Shown here: one piece after another, positions 22,301-25,412 of the stretch
Position numbering within the stretch: position 1 is the stretch's first letter
How the letters are laid out: every line of letters starts with the position of its first letter
Assembly (NCBI GenBank): GCA_049792875.1
Contig: JBARBI010000159.1
Location: forward strand, 1 to 25,412
DNA length: 25,412 nucleotides
Reading direction: 5' to 3'
Source: Sulfotelmatobacter sp049792875
GTDB taxonomy: Bacteria > Acidobacteriota > Terriglobia > Terriglobales > Acidobacteriaceae
Translations under genes and position numbers: made by a program
The notes under the pieces: generated by a model
Told to the model about the DNA's origin: nothing
The model's database searches: none
What the model saw: only the letters and a program-made list of their open reading frames with translations

Positions 22301-23929
22301 GTGTGGCTGGGACAATTGACACATACCGCTCAAACAAACTTGGGGCGGCGAGAGTCATCGAGTTTGTGGCGACCCCTGCGTGTGTCGACATTCCGCAACC
22401 TGTTGGTTGCGGATGTCGTCTCCGATATCGGCACTTTCATGCAGAACGTTGGCGCTGCATGGTTGATGGTGTCACTCGGAGCTGGACCGGTCTACGTTGC
22501 GCTCACGCAAACAGCGGCTTCGCTACCCTTCTTTCTGCTCGCCCTTCCCGCAGGTTCCGCTGGAGATATCTTCGATCGTCGCAAACTGATTCTGGCCGCC
22601 GAGTTTTGGATGATGGGCGTGGCGCTGCTGCTCGCCGTCTTGACCATCGCTGGTTTTATGTCGCCCTGGCTGCTGCTCGTGTTGACGTTTGCACTTTCGG
22701 CGGGAGATGCGTTTGAAACGCCGACCTGGCGTGCAATTCTGCCTGAATTGGTGCCCAAAGACGACCTTGCAACGGCATCCGCGCTGAACGGGATCGAATT
22801 CAATCTCGCCCGGGCGGTGGGACCTGCACTCGCGGGCCTCGTCATAGCCGCTGCAGGCGTGGCCACGGCATTTGTGGCGAACGTGATCTCGTTTCTCGGA
22901 GTCATTCTCGTTGTTGCCAGGTGGAAAAGGCCCATTCACAAACAGGCGGCGCCACCGGAAACTTTGGCAGGAGCTACCGTCGCTGCCATTCGCTACGTCC
23001 GCAACTCCCCTGCGATCCTCACCGTGGTCATCCGGACGGGCGTAGTCATGTTCTTCTCGAGCGCACTGTTTGCCCTGCTGCCGTCGGTCGCACGCAGCGT
23101 AAACAAGACCGCCGTCGGCTATGGGCTTCTGCTCGGGTGCTTTGGGGCCGGCGCCATCGGGGGAGCGTTCATTATGCAGTGGGCCCGCGCCAGGTGGTCT
23201 ACAGAAACGGTGGTGTCAGCTGGCGTAATGCTCTTGGGTTTGGTGATTGTAACCATGGGCGCCTTAAACAGGTTGAGCACACTCGCTCCTGTAATGCTGA
23301 TTGGCGGAGCGGCGTGGGTCGTCTTCATCTCGCTGATCAACGCTCTGGTCCAGAACCTTGCGCCGGATTGGGTGCGGGCGCGAGTCCTGGCAATATTCAC
23401 TCTGGTTTATATGGGAAGTTTCGCTTTGGGGAGTGCTGTCTGGGGCGCGGTAGCCCAACGAACTGGCATCCGGGTTGCCCTGGTGTATGCCGGGATCGGG
23501 ACAATCGGGAGTATTGCCCTCGTGCTCTTCGCAAGACTTCCCGACTCGACTGCTGATCTGAGTCCGTGGAACCACTGGCGCATGCCCGTCGTCATCGAGG
23601 AAGTTAGGGCTGATGTCGAGCAAGGACCGGTGCTGGTTACGATCGAATACATGGTTATTCCAGAACGGACAGCAGAATTTGTGGATGCGATGCATGAATA
23701 CGGTCGGATGCGACGTCGCGACGGCGCGTACCGCTGGGGGATTTACCGTGATACTGAAGTCGGGGATCGTTATCTGGAAATATTCCTGGTGAATTCTTGG
23801 GCAGAACATCTGCGTCAACACGAGCGTCAAACACTGGCCGATCGCGAACTGGAGCGACGCTTGTACGGTTACGTGGCGGGCGAACCGAAGGTCCATCATC
23901 TGATCTACGCGAATTCGACAGAAACGTAG
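22301..23929 (+). CDS. MFS exporter of the MFS_3 / EntS-like type with C-terminal soluble domain
   Basis: Probable exporter of a small organic molecule. About 12 membrane helices occupy residues 35-430; the loop after helix 2 carries G-S-A-G-D-I-F-D-R-R, the classic MFS motif A region. E-T-P-T-W-R-A-I-L-P-E-L-V and L-N-G-I-E-F-N-L-A-R-A-V-G-P are marks of the MFS_3 (enterobactin-exporter-like) family. A soluble tail of about 100 residues (about 440-540) follows and resembles a dimeric alpha-beta barrel of the monooxygenase type; this two-part build is normal for the family. GTG 22301 follows GGGGACGGA. It has no biosynthetic gene beside it, so the substrate is unknown. Confidence 0.9.
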   Translation: MWLGQLTHTAQTNLGRRESSSLWRPLRVSTFRNLLVADVVSDIGTFMQNVGAAWLMVSLGAGPVYVALTQTAASLPFFLLALPAGSAGDIFDRRKLILAAEFWMMGVALLLAVLTIAGFMSPWLLLVLTFALSAGDAFETPTWRAILPELVPKDDLATASALNGIEFNLARAVGPALAGLVIAAAGVATAFVANVISFLGVILVVARWKRPIHKQAAPPETLAGATVAAIRYVRNSPAILTVVIRTGVVMFFSSALFALLPSVARSVNKTAVGYGLLLGCFGAGAIGGAFIMQWARARWSTETVVSAGVMLLGLVIVTMGALNRLSTLAPVMLIGGAAWVVFISLINALVQNLAPDWVRARVLAIFTLVYMGSFALGSAVWGAVAQRTGIRVALVYAGIGTIGSIALVLFARLPDSTADLSPWNHWRMPVVIEEVRADVEQGPVLVTIEYMVIPERTAEFVDAMHEYGRMRRRDGAYRWGIYRDTEVGDRYLEIFLVNSWAEHLRQHERQTLADRELERRLYGYVAGEPKVHHLIYANSTET

Positions 23930-23988
23930 GCCAACAGAGCGCGGCGCTCCGCTTTGCGGCACCTGTGCTCCGGTGCTAGACTGCGCCA

Positions 23989-24432
23989 ATGGCCGCCAAA
24001 AAGAAAACCACGAAGAAGCCTAAGAAGCCGATGAAGCCCAAGCGAACTGCCCGCAAGAAGGCAACAGCAACGCATTCGAAGCGACGTCCAAAGAAGTTGA
24101 CGAAGCGGAAGCCAGCGCCGAAGAGGGCAGGAAAAAAGGCAGCTGCAGCCTCGAAACAGCCCGCCAAGAAAAGCAAGCGTGTGGGTGAAGTGGCGTTCTC
24201 ATTCGAACCTCGAAGATCGCGCGCCGAGGAACAGTCTGGAGATTTGCAAGGCTTGTCCCGCCTCGAGGCCGCGGATTCGGAGAGCGTCGACGAGTTGATC
24301 GAGGAGGGGAATGCGTTCGAGGCCGACGTCGTCGCTGGCGTCGAGAGTGCTGATGACGCCGACGAGAAGGAAGTCCGCACGCACGAGGTGCCGGAGGATG
24401 ATGTGCCCGGCGAATATCTCGACAAAGAATAG
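23989..24432 (+). CDS. Small bipartite protein: histone H1-like basic N-terminus and acidic C-terminus
   Basis: A 147-residue protein in two halves of opposite charge. Residues 1-65 are almost all Lys, Arg, Ala and Pro (repeated K-K-P and P-K-K-style words), like the tail of histone H1 or bacterial AlgP/Hc1 proteins, and should bind DNA or RNA. Residues 80-147 are acidic: S-E-S-V-D-E-L-I-E-E-G-N-A-F-E-A-D-V-V, then D-D-A-D-E-K-E-V-R-T-H-E-V-P-E-D-D-V-P-G-E-Y. That C-terminal part recalls a conserved hypothetical family of soil bacteria (from memory, not searched). There is no ribosome site before the ATG. It starts 59 nt after the MFS stop. Function is unknown. Confidence 0.82.
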   Translation: MAAKKKTTKKPKKPMKPKRTARKKATATHSKRRPKKLTKRKPAPKRAGKKAAAASKQPAKKSKRVGEVAFSFEPRRSRAEEQSGDLQGLSRLEAADSESVDELIEEGNAFEADVVAGVESADDADEKEVRTHEVPEDDVPGEYLDKE

Positions 24433-24622
24433 ACACCGATTGTGACGACCGCGCGCCGGGGCCTGACTAACCACCCCTCGGTGAAAAGCCGCAGGGCTCC
24501 TCGGGGCCTTTCCCCAGGGGCGATTGAGCCACCGCCCTTGGCGAAGAAGTTCCAGACCTTAGCGGTGGTCCCAAGGGACGCAGCCTGCGGTCGCGTCGCT
24601 AACGATCTAAGGAGCCAGATAT
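24433..24622. repeat. Palindromic spacer before the AIG-repeat protein
   Basis: Non-coding. GGGG/CCCC arms around CCTTT (about 24502-24514) lie inside a larger GC-rich inverted segment (about 24490-24525). A second partly symmetric part lies at 24560-24600. The stretch should also hold the promoter of the next gene, but no boxes stand out. Confidence 0.4.
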
Positions 24623-24895
24623 ATGAAGGAGCTAACCAGTTCGAAAGGCCGGAGTGTTGGCAGAGTTGCGCTGATAGCCACTGCGATCGGCGCGGCGGCG
24701 GTTGGCGCATTCGCGATCGGCGCATTCGCGATTGGCCGGTTGGCGATCCGCCGCATTTCCGTCGGAGGGGCCGAATTCGAATCTCTCGCGATTAAAGATC
24801 TCACCGTGACCCGGCTCCACGTCGCCGAGGTCACGGTGAGCGACTCGCTCAAGCTTCCTGGAAGCAATGACAATCGCCCGATCTTATTGTCATAA
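24623..24895 (+). CDS. Small protein with AIG-type repeats, possibly membrane-associated beta-roll
   Basis: A 90-residue protein with an excellent ribosome site (AAGGAG at 24609-24614, 8 nt from the ATG). After a short basic start comes a Gly/Ala-rich run with period five (A-V-G-A-F, A-I-G-A-F, A-I-G-R-L, A-I-R-R-I, S-V-G-G-A). Then follow alternating hydrophobic units, F-E-S-L-A-I-K-D-L-T-V-T-R-L-H-V-A-E-V-T-V. The five-residue period is like pentapeptide or small beta-roll proteins; the first part could also be a membrane helix (about 14-40). I do not know the family's function. It is not broken and ends well before the tRNA. Confidence 0.75.
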   Translation: MKELTSSKGRSVGRVALIATAIGAAAVGAFAIGAFAIGRLAIRRISVGGAEFESLAIKDLTVTRLHVAEVTVSDSLKLPGSNDNRPILLS

Positions 24896-25220
24896 CCTGT
24901 CGTGCAAATTCAACGAAGAGAGTAAAGCGGTGCCGACCTGCTGGTGTTCATTGAGCGCTCAGCACAAGCGGTCGCTTAAGACAGGAGACAACCCGCCCGC
25001 GTGCTTGTAAAGCACGAGGGTGGGTCCTCGTACCGTTGAGCCACGCGGAGGAGGAATCTTCCACCCGGCTCAGCGCGTAGTCGCTGACGAAGGTGCTGCG
25101 AATTTTCGACGGAATCAACCCCACGCAAGGAATGGGTGACCGCTTGTGTGGCGTCCGGTCTTGGCCGTAAAATCGAAACCGAGGGAAAGAAATACGAACG
25201 CGAACTCGCTATAAAGTAGT
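24896..25220. other. Hairpin-rich non-coding region, possible structured RNA or tRNA remnant
   Basis: No credible ORF in 325 bp. It is dense in inverted repeats: TGAGCGCTCA (24952-24961), AAGCG/CGCTT (24966-24977), a long stem ACCCGCCC/GGGTGGGT (24991-24998 with 25018-25025) enclosing CGTGC/GCACG with loop TTGTAAA, and TGAGCC/GGCTCA (25037-25042 with 25067-25072). Read on the minus strand, the second stem is a 5-bp anticodon-like arm with loop TTTACAA (anticodon TAC, Val). It is preceded by GGCTCAACGGTA, which resembles a tRNA D-arm. Acceptor and T-arm pairing is missing, so it is not a functional tRNA as read. Confidence 0.45.
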
Positions 25221-25292
25221 GGCGCTATCGTCTAGGGGTTAGGACGGAAGATTCTCAATCTTCAAACCCGGGTTCGATTCCCGGTAGCGCTA
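25221..25292 (+). tRNA. tRNA-Glu (anticodon CTC)
   Basis: A full cloverleaf is visible. The acceptor stem is GGCGCTA with TAGCGCT (first pair G-U), the D-stem GTC/GAC, and the anticodon stem GAAGA/TCTTC with loop TTCTCAA, giving anticodon CTC at 25254-25256. The T-arm is CCGGG-TTCGATT-CCCGG. The TCGTCTAGGGG start of the D-arm is typical of bacterial tRNA-Glu. The 3' CCA is not encoded. TATAAA at 25210-25215 may be part of its promoter but lies very close to the 5' end. Confidence 0.96.
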
Positions 25293-25310
25293 CAAACTTA
25301 TTTCATCAGT

Positions 25311-25363
25311 AAAAACAGCAGAATCTACAGGTTATATGCGGCTCCGCAGACCCTGCTGTTTTT
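25311..25363. terminator. Bidirectional terminator after tRNA-Glu
   Basis: AAAAACAGCAG at 25311-25321 pairs perfectly with CTGCTGTTTTT at 25353-25363. An inner hairpin TGCGG/CCGCA lies at 25337-25348. The outer stem begins with A5 and ends with T5, so it can terminate transcripts in either direction. It lies 18 nt after the tRNA. Confidence 0.75.
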
Positions 25364-25412
25364 GCTTCCTAGCGCTCATTAGCCCCCAAAAACGCTCGCC
25401 GTGGTACATGGG
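25364..25412. other. Window end, nothing recognised
   Basis: Too short to read. No start of a gene can be supported. Confidence 0.3.

Noticed and set aside
22301..23929. Novel fusion of transporter and monooxygenase-like domain
   Set aside because: The soluble C-terminal tail is a usual part of MFS_3-type exporters, so it is not a new fusion.
24896..25220. tRNA-Sec gene that would serve the selenoprotein
   Set aside because: No UCA anticodon loop, no long variable arm and no 8-bp acceptor stem on either strand.

Overview
The window looks like a chromosomal segment from a soil-type member of the Acidobacteriota (Koribacter/Terriglobia-like). This rests on family content only, with no database search: a VWFA-related protein of the acidobacterial type, a DUF2934 protein, a subtilase ending in NALWGS repeats, a Lys-rich/acidic bipartite small protein, a SYLF protein, and many short palindromic intergenic repeats. 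There is no phage, plasmid or transposase gene. The only RNA gene I am sure of is a tRNA-Glu(CTC) near the right end.

Layout. 73-3147: a secreted trypsin-like protease with PDZ domains converges on a secreted Cys-type sulfatase. 3589-5529: a membrane HD-GYP/GAF c-di-GMP phosphodiesterase (minus). 5849-7552: a secreted S8 peptidase, followed by a strong terminator hairpin. 7728-10929 (minus): lemA, a DUF2207 membrane protein, then a thioredoxin-fold gene. 11118-12122 (minus): VWFA-related secreted protein. 12434-13832 (plus): SYLF protein and the DNA-repair glycosylase tag. 13888-16499 (minus): DUF4149 membrane protein, MoxR ATPase, HtpX protease. 16905-21486 (minus): a cytochrome c maturation block in transcription order ccmF, ccmH, a CcmI-like protein, and a secreted carboxypeptidase-regulatory-like protein. 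21693-22043 (minus) is a DUF2934 protein, divergent from an MFS exporter (22301-23929). Two small unusual proteins, a structured non-coding stretch and tRNA-Glu finish the window.

The most important observation is at 7728-8459 (minus). Two apparent ORFs separated by one in-frame UGA are best read as one selenoprotein of the iodothyronine-deiodinase-like family. The UGA lies in a T-U-P-P-F motif. An E-A-H motif places a histidine 32 residues after the Sec, as in vertebrate deiodinases. A compact hairpin (8097-8113) with a G-G-U loop sits 10 nt after the UGA, where a bacterial SECIS is expected. An automatic annotation would call this a pseudogene or two fragments. The selenocysteine machinery (selA, selB, selD, tRNA-Sec) is not in this window.

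A second theme is the invasion of gene ends by short palindromic elements. They appear in the start of the DUF2207 gene, the end of tag, and between the CcmI-like gene and its downstream neighbour, where they seem to have altered or obscured the protein termini.
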